From: CAVPCZ01 sp963779225
Lineage (GTDB): Bacteria > Bacteroidota > Ignavibacteria > UBA10030 > UBA6906
DNA length: 64,000 nt
NCBI GenBank assembly: GCA_963779225.1
Contig: CAVZWW010000003.1
Span: forward strand, 3,596,001 to 3,660,000
Direction of reading: 5' to 3'
Of the stretch, positions 9,850 to 19,301 are shown in pieces; the first letter of the stretch is position 1, and each line of letters opens with the position of its first letter. The position numbers and the translations under genes were made by a program. The notes beneath the pieces were generated by a model. That model was not told where the DNA came from, made no database searches, and saw only the letters and a program-made list of their open reading frames with translations.

Positions 9850-11899
9850 AGGAGCTTACCTCCCATTGGACTACCGTCCGGCTGCGAGCCGGGAGATCTC
9901 CCCAAATCGCGAGCCATTCCTGCCAGGGCCTCCACCCGGAGGGGACGATACCCGACCAACGGATTGTCTCCGGAGAAACGGTCGGCGAAATCAGGAGGGT
10001 AAACGCGTGCAGTGGCCGCGGAGAAGAATTCTCCAGGATTACCTCACCGGGGCTTGCCGGAAAAAGCGAGACCGACTGCATGTCACGCATCCACATCGTG
10101 AGGTCGCCTGCCGTGGGATTCCAGATTCGACCGGAGCGAACAAGCTCTGCAAGATCCTTCACGAATTCCGTCCACCCGGCCGTCAGTTGAAGGTCGGAAG
10201 AACCCCGGGCGAAGAGGCCGGCTATATAAGGGAGATTGTTCATCAGGTAGCAATGTCCCACGTGGAGTCCTCGTGCTTCAATCAACCGGTTGATCGCATC
10301 CAGAGTATAGATGTCCCGTGTGTGAACAGCCTCTTTTGTCGAAAAAAACAGTAACTCGCTCTCATCCGACCGGTAGAGCGGGACGGCACGTTCGGGATAA
10401 ACAGCAGCACCGCATGTGAAAAGTTCCTCCCGGGTGTACGGCTCAGGAGGGATCCTATCCGGGTTTGCTGACGCCGGCGGAACATTCCCGAACATCCTCC
10501 GCCATGCGTGTGCGATGTCGGTACGAGTGATTCCCCTATTATTCGACCAACTCGCCGCCAGACCCCGAAGGGTGGACAGAGATCTCATGATGAATCGCCC
10601 GGATCTTCCCCGGAGATGTCGCTCCAGGAATGACCTCACGTAATGGAGGGCGATCAGCACCTCTCCATGCAGAAGGTGGCGAACCAGAAGAACTCCCATG
10701 GACAGCGAATCTGAGCGCGGGGCATCCAGCAAATTCAGCGTTGCGCTCCCATGCACCGGGATATCGTGATACGACCAGAGCGAACGGAAACCATTCTTGT
10801 TCAGCGTGCCCAGAAGATCGTATTCGGGATCGTCTGCCCCACCCATGGTGTAGCAATAACGAATGGTATTGCCATGGTCGATCCAGGTTGCCGGTGACCA
10901 TTGCCTGGCAAATCTCCCCAACGCCTCGATGAACGTGGAACCGGGAAGATTGCCTGTTTCAGTCAACGCATGCGGTGCGATTTCACTTCCATCCTTATGG
11001 AGAGCGTCAATCAAAGTGCGATATGTGGTGTCATCAAGCGAAGGAACCGCCGGCCGGTCCGGCAGAATCGACGGGAGCATAAAGACGCCCTTTGTGAGCC
11101 GGAGCCCGCGACCGAGCCATCCATTATCCCGACCATCGCCGTAGAGAAAGAGCCGTAACCGGTCATTGTCGTCAAAATCACAATGATCCGTCAGGACAAA
11201 CCCTGCCTCCGCCCCACCGGGGAATCGTGACGCAACTGGCGGTGCATCCGCCAGAGAATCGTGAAAAGTCAGCAAAAGATCCATAGAAACGCTCTGTCCC
11301 TCTTTCCAGGGGGGCGCAGCTGTGGATACGCGCCCGGCCGGTGAGAAGTGCCAACGGGGGTGGAGTGCAGCTGCATCGAGATCCACAGCCAGCCGCAGCC
11401 GCTTTCGGGCCCACGAGAGCTCACAGGAGGTCATACCCTTCACAAAACGCAGCTCTGTACACGCCTTTCCGGAGGGACTCCACCGGACCACAAGCTGGCC
11501 AAAGTCATTTACAAACGCTGTGCCAGCAAGAGGCCGCCAGCGAAGGTATCGGTCAAGAAAGTGGGGAGGACTATCGCTAGGAGCCTCCAGTATGAGTGTG
11601 TAGCGGCCAACGCTCGCTGCAACCAGGGCTGTCAGAGACGCGGTCAGTATCCTTGATGGTTGAGCGCTCGATGCAGATGCCGGCGTGAGCCGGACATCGA
11701 ACCGGAACACATGATCGTCATAGCACCAATGCGTTTCAGCAACCTTTTCCCAGGCGACCGCTCCGGCATGGTGATCCGGTTTCCTGCCAATGGCCTGCTC
11801 CCCTTCATAACGAATCTGCGGGGGGGGCAGCGCAACTATGTGGTCAGGACCCTCTGGCCAGATGGAAATGGAGTTCACGAGAGTGATCCGGACCGGCAC
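9845..11899 (-). CDS. Uncharacterised protein with polysaccharide-deacetylase (NodB/CE4)-like motifs
   Basis: A 684-aa protein, GTG start, no signal peptide or membrane span. Residues 1-230 look beta-rich and lack a motif I can name. From ~233 the sequence FVLTDHCDFDD (237-244), EIAPHALTE (H310) and TWIDHGN (D341, H342) follows the order of catalytic and metal-binding residues in the NodB fold. The spacing is unusual and the match is weak. The C-terminal ~250 residues are unassigned. It overlaps the asparagine-synthase-like gene by 25 bp, so the two are probably co-translated. Heparinase or alginate-lyase folds were considered, but their motifs are not visible. Removing N- or O-acetyl groups from a precursor would fit the context but is inference. 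Confidence 0.6.
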   Translation of the reverse strand: MPVRITLVNSISIWPEGPDHIVALPPPQIRYEGEQAIGRKPDHHAGAVAWEKVAETHWCYDDHVFRFDVRLTPASASSAQPSRILTASLTALVAASVGRYTLILEAPSDSPPHFLDRYLRWRPLAGTAFVNDFGQLVVRWSPSGKACTELRFVKGMTSCELSWARKRLRLAVDLDAAALHPRWHFSPAGRVSTAAPPWKEGQSVSMDLLLTFHDSLADAPPVASRFPGGAEAGFVLTDHCDFDDNDRLRLFLYGDGRDNGWLGRGLRLTKGVFMLPSILPDRPAVPSLDDTTYRTLIDALHKDGSEIAPHALTETGNLPGSTFIEALGRFARQWSPATWIDHGNTIRYCYTMGGADDPEYDLLGTLNKNGFRSLWSYHDIPVHGSATLNLLDAPRSDSLSMGVLLVRHLLHGEVLIALHYVRSFLERHLRGRSGRFIMRSLSTLRGLAASWSNNRGITRTDIAHAWRRMFGNVPPASANPDRIPPEPYTREELFTCGAAVYPERAVPLYRSDESELLFFSTKEAVHTRDIYTLDAINRLIEARGLHVGHCYLMNNLPYIAGLFARGSSDLQLTAGWTEFVKDLAELVRSGRIWNPTAGDLTMWMRDMQSVSLFPASPGEVILENSSPRPLHAFTLLISPTVSPETIRWSGIVPSGWRPWQEWLAIWGDLPARSRTVVQWEVSSL

Positions 11900-13779
11900 G
11901 CTTCGAGAATCATGCTTACATTCGCAGGAGCCGTGATATCAAGATTAATGAGCGGCCACGACGACATCTCCGCACGCTCCCTGGCCATCCGGATGTATGT
12001 CTCGCCACGCAGGGCGCTCCCGCTGAACCAATCCCCTACCGTCGGTAGCACGTCGGCACGCCGGTACTCGCTGATGTAGTCAAGAGAACGCAGGACCCGC
12101 TGACGTTTCCGGGGATCTCTGGCTTTCATCACTCGCCGGATCAGCACTTGATCCAGACCCGAACGCAACCCCCAGGTCAACTCTCTTACCGCCGCGGGTG
12201 CCCGTGCACTCATAAACGGGATTTGTGCGGACGGGATCTTTGCGAGGACGTCGAACTCCGGGAGCCGGGCGAGGGCATCCATGAGCCGCCTCCGTAACCG
12301 CAATTGCGGATGAATAGTCGACAGGAGTCGAAGTGACCGCATCGACATCGACGGCGACATCGAACGGAATGTTGAGTTCAACAACAGGTTCTGACTCGCC
12401 AATATAAATCGCGTTTTGTGAAACCAGATGAAGAGCTCGTCAAACATCGCCTCAAACGGAGGGATATTATCGCGGACACGGGAGATGCTCAATTCGAGAT
12501 CGCCGGTCGATTCGCCGATAATCCGCTCATCAGTGCATTCTCTGGCAAGCTCCGGAGAAAGCCTGGACTTGTGCGCGAGAAGATCCGCAACAATTCCCTC
12601 GACCTTCCTCTTTTTCCACTGTTCGAACAGATCGAACGTCGAGACAGTCGGATGGTCATGTTTTCGAAGAATGCCGTCCACAAAGGCTTTTCTTCTCGCG
12701 CTCCTCGACGAAAACTCGGTCATGTATCTGCCATCGATACTCTGACAGTGATCTCCCAGGAGGATGATTCTCGAGCCGTTCCCCCGTTCCCGTTCGGCGC
12801 TGATGATGGAATACCACTCCGGGATGTTGAACGCTTCGGTCTCACGGACAAGCTGCTCAAAATCTTTTCTCGCGGGGAAATAGTTGTTCCGGATCGAAAA
12901 TGACTCGTGATGCGCCCCAATAGCATCGGCGCAACGCTTTGCGATTGAGGGCTCATAGGCATCGGCATCACCGTACGTCTGGCAGTCGATCGTATTCCCG
13001 CGGTGTGCAATACCTGCCAGGACGATCCGGCTGTCCCATCCTCCGCTCATGGCAACTGAGACACGATCCTGGATACCAATAGCCAGCACCATCTCACGCT
13101 GCAGACAATCCCACACCATGCGCGCCGCCGTATCTATGTCCGGGTTCACCATGCCGGCGCAAAGAGAATTGTCGAATGCACTCCTGGATTTTACCGGATC
13201 AAGCGAGAATTTCATCCACTCCCCCGGGAGAAGCCGGGATACCCCCCGAAGCAATGTCCGCCGGCCATAGTTGCAGTATGGCGGAGTGATCCGCTGAACT
13301 AGGCCCACGACGTCGATCGCACAGTGTATCACGCGACTCAGAACGATCAGGCTGGTCCCTCCTACCACACCCTCACCGACCAACGAATAGTATACAGGCA
13401 TGAACCCTATGGGATCGTTGCAGATGACCGTCTCTTTGCTGGAATGTGCAACCGCGCCAAAACTCCCTGTCCATTCGTTTCCCAGCGGCCACTTACGGTC
13501 TTCAATGACCGCATCCAGAAAAAAGCGATTGTGGAGCTTATCCTGCGATGCCCCGTCGGTCGATCCGTGCGGGAGGGTGTCACGTCGTACATACCCTGCA
13601 ACGGCCCCCACCGTGTCAGCGGATTCGCTCAGGACGAAATCAGACCCGCGGGCCGGGACGAACAACCAGAAAGAGTCCCTGCTTACTTCGCGAATTTCCC
13701 CCCACTGAGCGGCGCATGATGTCCGCATGCTTCGCGCCAGATCTTCATCCTTGCCGTGGTAGAAGCAGAAACGTGACAA
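11875..13779 (-). CDS. Asparagine synthase-like protein lacking the Cys2 glutaminase nucleophile
   Basis: A 634-aa protein starting at a TTG with a good AGAGGA ribosome site 7 bp upstream. The N-terminal half resembles the amidotransferase domain of AsnB (NEWTGSFGAVAHSSKE, CNDPIGFMPVYYSL in place of the RDRxGxxPLYY block). It opens MSRFCFYHG, so Cys is at position 5, not 2, and glutaminase activity is doubtful. The ATP-pyrophosphatase loop is intact as VAMSGGWDSRIVLAG. The last 250 residues are divergent. AsnB-like proteins without the nucleophile occur in capsule and lasso-peptide loci, where the PP-loop domain adenylates a carboxyl group. Between a CapK-like ligase and a NodB-like protein, a role in amide or ester decoration is plausible. 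Confidence 0.75.
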   Translation of the reverse strand: MSRFCFYHGKDEDLARSMRTSCAAQWGEIREVSRDSFWLFVPARGSDFVLSESADTVGAVAGYVRRDTLPHGSTDGASQDKLHNRFFLDAVIEDRKWPLGNEWTGSFGAVAHSSKETVICNDPIGFMPVYYSLVGEGVVGGTSLIVLSRVIHCAIDVVGLVQRITPPYCNYGRRTLLRGVSRLLPGEWMKFSLDPVKSRSAFDNSLCAGMVNPDIDTAARMVWDCLQREMVLAIGIQDRVSVAMSGGWDSRIVLAGIAHRGNTIDCQTYGDADAYEPSIAKRCADAIGAHHESFSIRNNYFPARKDFEQLVRETEAFNIPEWYSIISAERERGNGSRIILLGDHCQSIDGRYMTEFSSRSARRKAFVDGILRKHDHPTVSTFDLFEQWKKRKVEGIVADLLAHKSRLSPELARECTDERIIGESTGDLELSISRVRDNIPPFEAMFDELFIWFHKTRFILASQNLLLNSTFRSMSPSMSMRSLRLLSTIHPQLRLRRRLMDALARLPEFDVLAKIPSAQIPFMSARAPAAVRELTWGLRSGLDQVLIRRVMKARDPRKRQRVLRSLDYISEYRRADVLPTVGDWFSGSALRGETYIRMARERAEMSSWPLINLDITAPANVSMILEACRSGSLS

Positions 13780-13795
13780 TGGAATTATCCTCTCA

Positions 13796-15193
13796 TCAGT
13801 GCTGGTTTTTTCCGACGTTGGAGATGATGATTCTGAATTTTCCCGCCCATGTTCTTTCGATCTGTGTTGTCAATTCAACCTGGACTTCCGCTTCTCCGAC
13901 CAGAGTAGTCAATGCCGCCTTCAGCACCTCCGCATCGGCATCGGACCACCCCTCGGCGGGTACAACGCGAAGACGGAACTTGCCGATGGCATCCTGAATG
14001 ATCTGTCCTTCGCGAACATGGACGGGAGGATCAAAGATCCGGTCGAGCAAAACAGGCCGCCTCCCGTCTTTTGTGACAACAACATCGTCCCACCGTCCCC
14101 AGACCTTCTTGAACGAGGGCAGCGGTCTCATACAGGAGCAGACAGACGTGTCGGCAAGGAGTTCCCCCCTATCCCGTGTATCATAACGGACGAGCGGCAT
14201 GTCGCCGTTCAGGAGCCCCGTAGCGATAATCCGGCCGGGAACGCCGGGATCGCACGTCCGATCCTCTTCGTCAAGGATTTCGACCACACCCATCTCGGGC
14301 CACAGATGGAAGCGTCCGCCTTCGCATTCGGAAGCCATACACACGTACTCGCACAGACCGTAGGTCTCCTGCACTGTACAGCGGAATCCGCCGGCAATGG
14401 CGCGCCGTTGATAATCAAAAAGGGGCTCCGCGTTGGTAATGACCGCCTTCAGGTCGGGGAAACGCGCTCCTTTTGCCTCTGCCTCGAGTCCGAGGAAATG
14501 GAGGCTGCTGGAATACCCTACCAGGTATTTGATTCTGTATTCGCGTATTGCATCAAGATAGGAGCTTGCGGACCATGGAGCTATGTGCATGGCCGACAGG
14601 TAGAGTTGATTCAGCCCGGCGTTCCAGACCCAGAAAGGAGGAGACTTCTGCTGCGGCCCGACAACCGGCTGCCCCCCCAGGAGTCCCCAGCGATCGTGCC
14701 TGTCGACACCGTGCCATAGCCTGGTGCGGGCCTCATAGAGTGCGTACCATTGCCGCACCGAGCTGCGGCTCAACCATATCGTGAGCGGGGTACCCGTCGT
14801 GCCGCTGGTATGATCGGGATACAGGGTGCGAATATTGCAGTCGTCGGCCACGAAGGATGCGGGAACTTTTCGGAGCGTATCCTTGTGCAGAACGGGCCAG
14901 TTTTCCAGCTGTTCAAAGGAGCGCGTATCCCCCTTGCGCCTGCGCTCTGCCCATTGCTCCCGGTAGTACGGTACCCGCGTTGCTGCACGATGGAGGATGT
15001 ACGCAAGTCTCTCCTGCTGCCAATTCTCCCATTGCCCGGGGCTCCAGGTTTCGCGTTCAAGTGCCTCGGAAGCAAGCCGGTCTGTCTCTTTTCCGTAGCG
15101 CCACCAGCGGAGACGATATCCATGCACGCTTGCAGCGGCCGAACGCAGAGACGCCGGCAGGCTGTGATACATGCGGAGACGGTCGGTGCTCAT
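13796..15193 (-). CDS. CapK/PaaK-like AMP-forming adenylating enzyme
   Basis: A 465-aa member of the phenylacetate-CoA ligase/coenzyme F390 synthetase family. The start at 15193 is chosen because it overlaps the next gene's stop as ATGA. Visible are VPYYREQW, the P-loop-like HTSGTTGTPLTIWLS, a Y-x-S-S region (LVGYSSSLHFL), ETYGLCEYVCMASEC, and VRYDTRDRGEL with a following GRWDDVVVTKDGRRP. These are family A-motifs for ATP and carboxylate activation. CapK-type members are common in polysaccharide loci but their substrates are mostly unknown. It may charge an acid onto the ACP at 2.3 kb or onto CoA for sugar acylation; that partnership is inferred only from both being in the cluster. Confidence 0.85.
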   Translation of the reverse strand: MSTDRLRMYHSLPASLRSAAASVHGYRLRWWRYGKETDRLASEALERETWSPGQWENWQQERLAYILHRAATRVPYYREQWAERRRKGDTRSFEQLENWPVLHKDTLRKVPASFVADDCNIRTLYPDHTSGTTGTPLTIWLSRSSVRQWYALYEARTRLWHGVDRHDRWGLLGGQPVVGPQQKSPPFWVWNAGLNQLYLSAMHIAPWSASSYLDAIREYRIKYLVGYSSSLHFLGLEAEAKGARFPDLKAVITNAEPLFDYQRRAIAGGFRCTVQETYGLCEYVCMASECEGGRFHLWPEMGVVEILDEEDRTCDPGVPGRIIATGLLNGDMPLVRYDTRDRGELLADTSVCSCMRPLPSFKKVWGRWDDVVVTKDGRRPVLLDRIFDPPVHVREGQIIQDAIGKFRLRVVPAEGWSDADAEVLKAALTTLVGEAEVQVELTTQIERTWAGKFRIIISNVGKNQH

Positions 15194-16263
15194 GTATCCT
15201 CCAGTAGCCGGCTCAATATATGCTCCCATTGAGGGAGTATTCGTGACCAGTCAAACTGTTCAACCTTGCGGCGGGCATTGGATGAGAGTCGTTCCGCAAG
15301 ATCTGGTTCCTTCAAAATGCGCCGCACCGCGGCGGCCATGGCAACGGGATCATTCGGGGGGACCAGAAGCGCGTCCGACTGATCCTCGAGGAGATAGGGA
15401 ATCCCCCCGACATTCGTACTCACAACACACAAACCGCAGGCCATCGCTTCCAGAACACTGGTCGGCGTATTGTCAAAATTCGTGGTATTCACAAAGATAT
15501 CCCCGCGGTTAAGCCACGTGGAGACGTCCTGCTTTGGCACCGGGCCGGGAAACATGATCCGGCCGCCGAGGCCAAGTTCAGCGGCCTTGCGCTGAACGCG
15601 TTCCAGAGCCCCGTCCCCCTTGTCGGGACCCACCATGAAAGCCTCCGCCGATGGATAATCTGCGAGTTCGCCCAGAGTTGCCGGGAGCAAGGAGGGGTTG
15701 TAGATATCGTGAAATGCCCGCAACCAGACGAGCTGCGGCCGGGGCGCAGACCGGAGGCGATACGCGTAGTTGCCGATTTCGAGAGGATTGGGCAGCAGCA
15801 TGATCTCCTTCCGGTACACCTTCATCTGATGAAGGAGATACCCGGATGGAGCGGCAACGACGCCGGCAGAACCAAGCAGACGCTTCACGCGACCCGGCTT
15901 ATGCGAAGCGAAATTGGGGAGGTCTCCCCCCCGGAGCGTCAGGGCATATGGCTTGTGAAGGCGACGTAATAGCGCACAAACCGCCTCGGCCCAGGAAAAC
16001 GCCGGCCCACTGAACACGTCGATGTGAGCAACGTTATAGCGGCCCCGCTGCGCCCAGGCCGTCATGAGCATATCGGCGATACGCATCGGTCGGTTTACTT
16101 TTCTTGATGTCATCACCACCGACCAACCCCGTGCAGTGAGGCGCCGGGCAAGGTCTTCACCCACCGATCCGTAGACCACAGCTTCCGATAGAAAATTGCC
16201 GACCAACAAAGCCGATTTGTTCACGGCGTGTTCTTGCTCACCGTGACGGTGCGGTTCTTGCAT
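15190..16263 (-). CDS. Family 4 glycosyltransferase
   Basis: About 357 aa with a GT-B fold. The N-terminal Gly-rich motif VGNFLSEAVVYGSVGEDLARRL fits an acceptor domain. NTPTSVLEAMACGLCVVSTNVGGIPYLLED gives the E-x7-E donor-binding signature. MFPGPVPKQDVSTWLNRGDIFV is the usual GT4 block before it. Possible starts are the ATG at 16263, the GTG at 16269, or a GTG at 16224 nearer the conserved region. It is ATGA-coupled to the CapK-like gene downstream and overlaps the GT4 gene upstream. The sugar specificity cannot be read from the sequence. Confidence 0.85.
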   Translation of the reverse strand: MQEPHRHGEQEHAVNKSALLVGNFLSEAVVYGSVGEDLARRLTARGWSVVMTSRKVNRPMRIADMLMTAWAQRGRYNVAHIDVFSGPAFSWAEAVCALLRRLHKPYALTLRGGDLPNFASHKPGRVKRLLGSAGVVAAPSGYLLHQMKVYRKEIMLLPNPLEIGNYAYRLRSAPRPQLVWLRAFHDIYNPSLLPATLGELADYPSAEAFMVGPDKGDGALERVQRKAAELGLGGRIMFPGPVPKQDVSTWLNRGDIFVNTTNFDNTPTSVLEAMACGLCVVSTNVGGIPYLLEDQSDALLVPPNDPVAMAAAVRRILKEPDLAERLSSNARRKVEQFDWSRILPQWEHILSRLLEDT

Positions 16264-17440
16264 GTGCACTTGTTCTTCCCATCACTATCGTCTCGTACAG
16301 CTCGCAGATCTTCTCAATATTCCTTTTGACACCATAGACTTCTCTGACCCTCTGCGAAAACTGACTGCTCAGGCGGTCCCTGAGGTCGGCGGAATTCAGC
16401 AGCGAGAGAATCGCTCCGGCCAATAATTCCGGCGATGATGGAGGAACGATGATTCCCGCCCGACCCTCATCCAGCACTTCTCCGTTTTGTCCCACGCGTG
16501 TTGCCACTGCAGGCAGACCGGCCATCCCATATTCGATGAGCGCCAGAGGCAGTCCTTCTGACGCCGAACTCAGCACGCCGATATCGCATCCCTTCAGCAC
16601 GCCGGGAACGTCGGATCGGGAACCCAGCCAGGACACGTGGCCCTCGAGGTCGTTGTGCGACATCTGTTTTCTTAACTTTTCGGTATATTCTTCATCGACT
16701 GAACTCCCGAGAAGAATCAGGTGCGCATTCGGTCTTTGCCGCAGAACCATCTTCATAGCTACAAAAAGCGTTCCATGATCCTTCTGCGGGCGGAGATTCG
16801 CAACGCACACGATTCTGCATCCTTGTTCTCCGGGCAGGTCCGGAACATTTATTGCATCCGGAGGCTCCGAGACAAAATTCGAAACAAAGCGAACCATGCC
16901 CTTTGGAATACGGAGGTCTTTTTCCACCCACTCTGCCAGGGCCTGGCTGACGACGATTACCGCGGCCAGGCGGGTTGCCGGAATCCTGCGGAGCCAGGCG
17001 GATCTTTCCTCTGTCTCGTGCGCCCCGTAGTGGTCATGCCAGACAATGCCGGGATGCGGCGCAAAGAGGGAGGCCACTGCCGCAATGAAAAGAGAGGGCC
17101 CGTGTGCGTGCACAATCACTATGCGGTTTTGCTTTATGTAGGAAACCAGCCGGCGCAAAGCCAGCACATCAAGTGTAGATTTCCTGTGCAAGTACAGGCG
17201 GTGGACATCCGGCGCAACACAGCCTGTCAACGGCCCGTCCAGGCGCGTTATGCACAGGTGGGATTCGTACCTCTCCCTTGGAAGACCGTTCGCCACATTG
17301 ACCGCGACACGTTCCATCCCCCCCGCGGCGAGCGAGTCACAGATTTGCAGTACTGCGATTTTCTTCGTCTCGTGTTTCAGCGTGACTTCTTCCGATCCGG
17401 TTGACAAAAAAAGGTTACGTATGGCTATTGAAGACCGCAC
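16238..17440 (-). CDS. Family 4 glycosyltransferase
   Basis: A 400-aa GT4 enzyme. It has IAVLQICDSLAAGGMERVAVNVANGL (the GGxE/R nucleotide-sugar glycine loop), VHAHGPSLFIAAVAS and an HDHYGAH segment. The C-terminal block reads VSWLGSRSDVPGVLKGCDIGVLSSASEGLPLALIEYGMAGLPAVATRVGQNGEVL, containing the E-x7-E motif. The start codon is a GTG at 17440 overlapping the upstream gene. A later start near residue 20 is possible, because the first ~25 residues precede the conserved fold. It is a cytoplasmic glycosyltransferase of the repeat-unit pathway with unknown linkage. Confidence 0.85.
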   Translation of the reverse strand: MRSSIAIRNLFLSTGSEEVTLKHETKKIAVLQICDSLAAGGMERVAVNVANGLPRERYESHLCITRLDGPLTGCVAPDVHRLYLHRKSTLDVLALRRLVSYIKQNRIVIVHAHGPSLFIAAVASLFAPHPGIVWHDHYGAHETEERSAWLRRIPATRLAAVIVVSQALAEWVEKDLRIPKGMVRFVSNFVSEPPDAINVPDLPGEQGCRIVCVANLRPQKDHGTLFVAMKMVLRQRPNAHLILLGSSVDEEYTEKLRKQMSHNDLEGHVSWLGSRSDVPGVLKGCDIGVLSSASEGLPLALIEYGMAGLPAVATRVGQNGEVLDEGRAGIIVPPSSPELLAGAILSLLNSADLRDRLSSQFSQRVREVYGVKRNIEKICELYETIVMGRTSAHARTAPSR

Positions 17441-18588
17441 CGCTCTATGAGCACCGCTTCCAGGTGCCGTTTAAACTGTTCCAGGGAAATCTCCCCGGCA
17501 TAGCTGTACATTTGTTGCGACATTGCGGGCAGCCGCGAAGGATCGGACAAGAGCCGGGAGAGGGCGGCTGCAAGAGCTTCTGGAGCCGGGTCAAAGACGA
17601 CGCCGGAACTCTCCTCCTTCAGGATCCAGGGGACCAGTCCGGCTCTGGCCGCGACCGGAATCGCTCCGTGAGCCCATGATTCAGCTATAATCTTTGGCCA
17701 GCCTTCCTTCACACCCGGCATAATCACCACGTGCGCTGCGCCATAGTAGCTCTGAACCTCGGTGAATGAAAGTGCACCGGTGAATGTCACGCGATCAGCT
17801 ATATCATATTGGGTAACAAGATCCTGGAGATTCTGTCTTTCCACCCCTTCCCCTACCATGGTGAATGTCCAGGGGATCTCCGGAGAACGGTGTTTGAGCT
17901 CTCCGAGGCCGCGGATGGCAAGTTCAAAGTTCTTCGGACGCGAAAGACGACCGACACAGAGAATCTTCCAGGGGGGCTCCCAGACTCTATTGCCTGATAT
18001 CCGTCGTCCGAGCGCCAGCTCTTCGACCGTCATCAGCGCGGGAAGGAAGCTGATATGATGCGGGCGGCGGGGTTCACCGTACACGAGTGTGAAATGGCGG
18101 CGGCTTGGGAGAGCTTCGATGATCCGGTTCAATCGGGAGGGAATGCGTTCCCCCGCGTAGGCGGCGTTCTCGCCCGCCCACTTCGTGATGCTCCCTCTCT
18201 TCATCAGGCGAACCAGCACTGCGCCCACCAGACCAAAGTGACTCGGGCTGCGGAGAAAGACGAAATCACTCTCGAGGATTGTTTTTCGGCATTCCCATAT
18301 CAAACCCGGCAATCTGAATAGCCTCCTCCGCGCACCGGAAAAGCCCTCATCCTGCGTATACGGGATCCATTTCACCACGATATTCTCTTTTCCATACGGA
18401 GCAAGATTGCCCACCATAGGACCCTCACCGGTATGGCCGCATACCTCGACCTCAGCGAAAAGATCCGCCCAGATCTGCATTTCCCGGACGTAGGGTTCGT
18501 AGGCCCATGTATCTCCGTCAGGGCCTTTCCACTGCGAGGGCGATCCGAGAACCCCCAACTTCACCTTGAAACGGGCCTGGTTGTTCAT
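17425..18588 (-). CDS. Family 4 glycosyltransferase
   Basis: A 387-aa protein. The ATG at 18588 is preferred over an upstream one because a strong GGAGGG site precedes it and it overlaps the WbqC stop as ATGA. KVKLGVLGSPSQWKGPDGDTWAYEPYVREMQIW begins the acceptor domain. The donor domain has ILCVGRLSRPKNFELAIRGL, VTFTGALSFTEVQSYYGAAHVVIMPGVKEGWPKIIAESWAHGAIPV (E-x7-E), and GVVFDPAPEALAAAL. The N-terminal domain diverges from its GT4 neighbours, which suggests a different acceptor. Specificity is unknown. Confidence 0.83.
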   Translation of the reverse strand: MNNQARFKVKLGVLGSPSQWKGPDGDTWAYEPYVREMQIWADLFAEVEVCGHTGEGPMVGNLAPYGKENIVVKWIPYTQDEGFSGARRRLFRLPGLIWECRKTILESDFVFLRSPSHFGLVGAVLVRLMKRGSITKWAGENAAYAGERIPSRLNRIIEALPSRRHFTLVYGEPRRPHHISFLPALMTVEELALGRRISGNRVWEPPWKILCVGRLSRPKNFELAIRGLGELKHRSPEIPWTFTMVGEGVERQNLQDLVTQYDIADRVTFTGALSFTEVQSYYGAAHVVIMPGVKEGWPKIIAESWAHGAIPVAARAGLVPWILKEESSGVVFDPAPEALAAALSRLLSDPSRLPAMSQQMYSYAGEISLEQFKRHLEAVLIERCGLQ

Positions 18589-19301
18589 CGTCCCTCCTTC
18601 TCCGGCTTCCACGCATCCAGCAAGAGCTGTCTGGTCTTCAAAGCACCAACGTTGAACAGGCAATCGATCACAGACAGTCCCGGGGCGAATGTTTTGCCCA
18701 TCTGTGGGTATGTCACGTTTGCGGGGTCAAAAGCTTGCCACAACACCTTGATTCCAACCTGCTCGAACTCCTCCACACGCAGGTAGTTCTGCCCCCCCTT
18801 TCCCGCGATGTAGTGCGTTGCCCCGAGAGTTGTACATGCTTCCACAAGTCGAAGCGTCGGGTCTGAAGAAGTCGCCGGCAGGTCACTAATCGCCTTCACT
18901 TGAAGAGAACCTCCGTCCAGAAGCTGTAGCAGCACAGTAAAAGTCCTGAAATTGACATCGTTCAGGTTATCGGAGGCATCCCGGAGCGCTTCTGCAAGGG
19001 GTGGCCAGCACTCCGCGAAGTAGCGGGTTTTCCGGTAACATTGCTCCACGGTCTTCTGCAGCCGCTCGCGCCATCCCGGGTCAGCAATGGTCACCTGATC
19101 GATAGGCATTCCGAGCTTTGCATGGACGGGAAGCGTGAGCCAGAGCGGTTGTTCGTTCACATTCTTGATCTTCGTCCTGTTCTGGTAGTAGTTCTTGCGA
19201 TATTGGACGGAATGCAGCCAGACAAAGACGTCGCTCGAAAGCGCCTTGTTCATGTAGCCCAGCCAGGGCAGAAGATGCGGTTGATGAATACTGACAATCA
19301 T
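18585..19301 (-). CDS. WbqC family protein (first copy)
   Basis: A 238-aa protein, the normal size of the WbqC family (often 'WbqC-like' in O-antigen loci). It begins MIVSIHQPHLLPWLGYMNKALSSDVFVWLHSVQYRKNYYQNRTKIK, the family's N-terminal signature, and ends with a conserved FAPGLSVIDCLFNVG. ATGA overlaps on both sides place it in tight coupling with the GNAT-LmbE fusion upstream and a glycosyltransferase downstream. WbqC proteins are thought to help amide-linked modification of amino sugars, but their chemistry is not firmly established. A second, only distantly similar copy sits at 31.4-32.1 kb, so two separate modification steps may be present. Confidence 0.85.
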   Translation of the reverse strand: MIVSIHQPHLLPWLGYMNKALSSDVFVWLHSVQYRKNYYQNRTKIKNVNEQPLWLTLPVHAKLGMPIDQVTIADPGWRERLQKTVEQCYRKTRYFAECWPPLAEALRDASDNLNDVNFRTFTVLLQLLDGGSLQVKAISDLPATSSDPTLRLVEACTTLGATHYIAGKGGQNYLRVEEFEQVGIKVLWQAFDPANVTYPQMGKTFAPGLSVIDCLFNVGALKTRQLLLDAWKPEKEGR

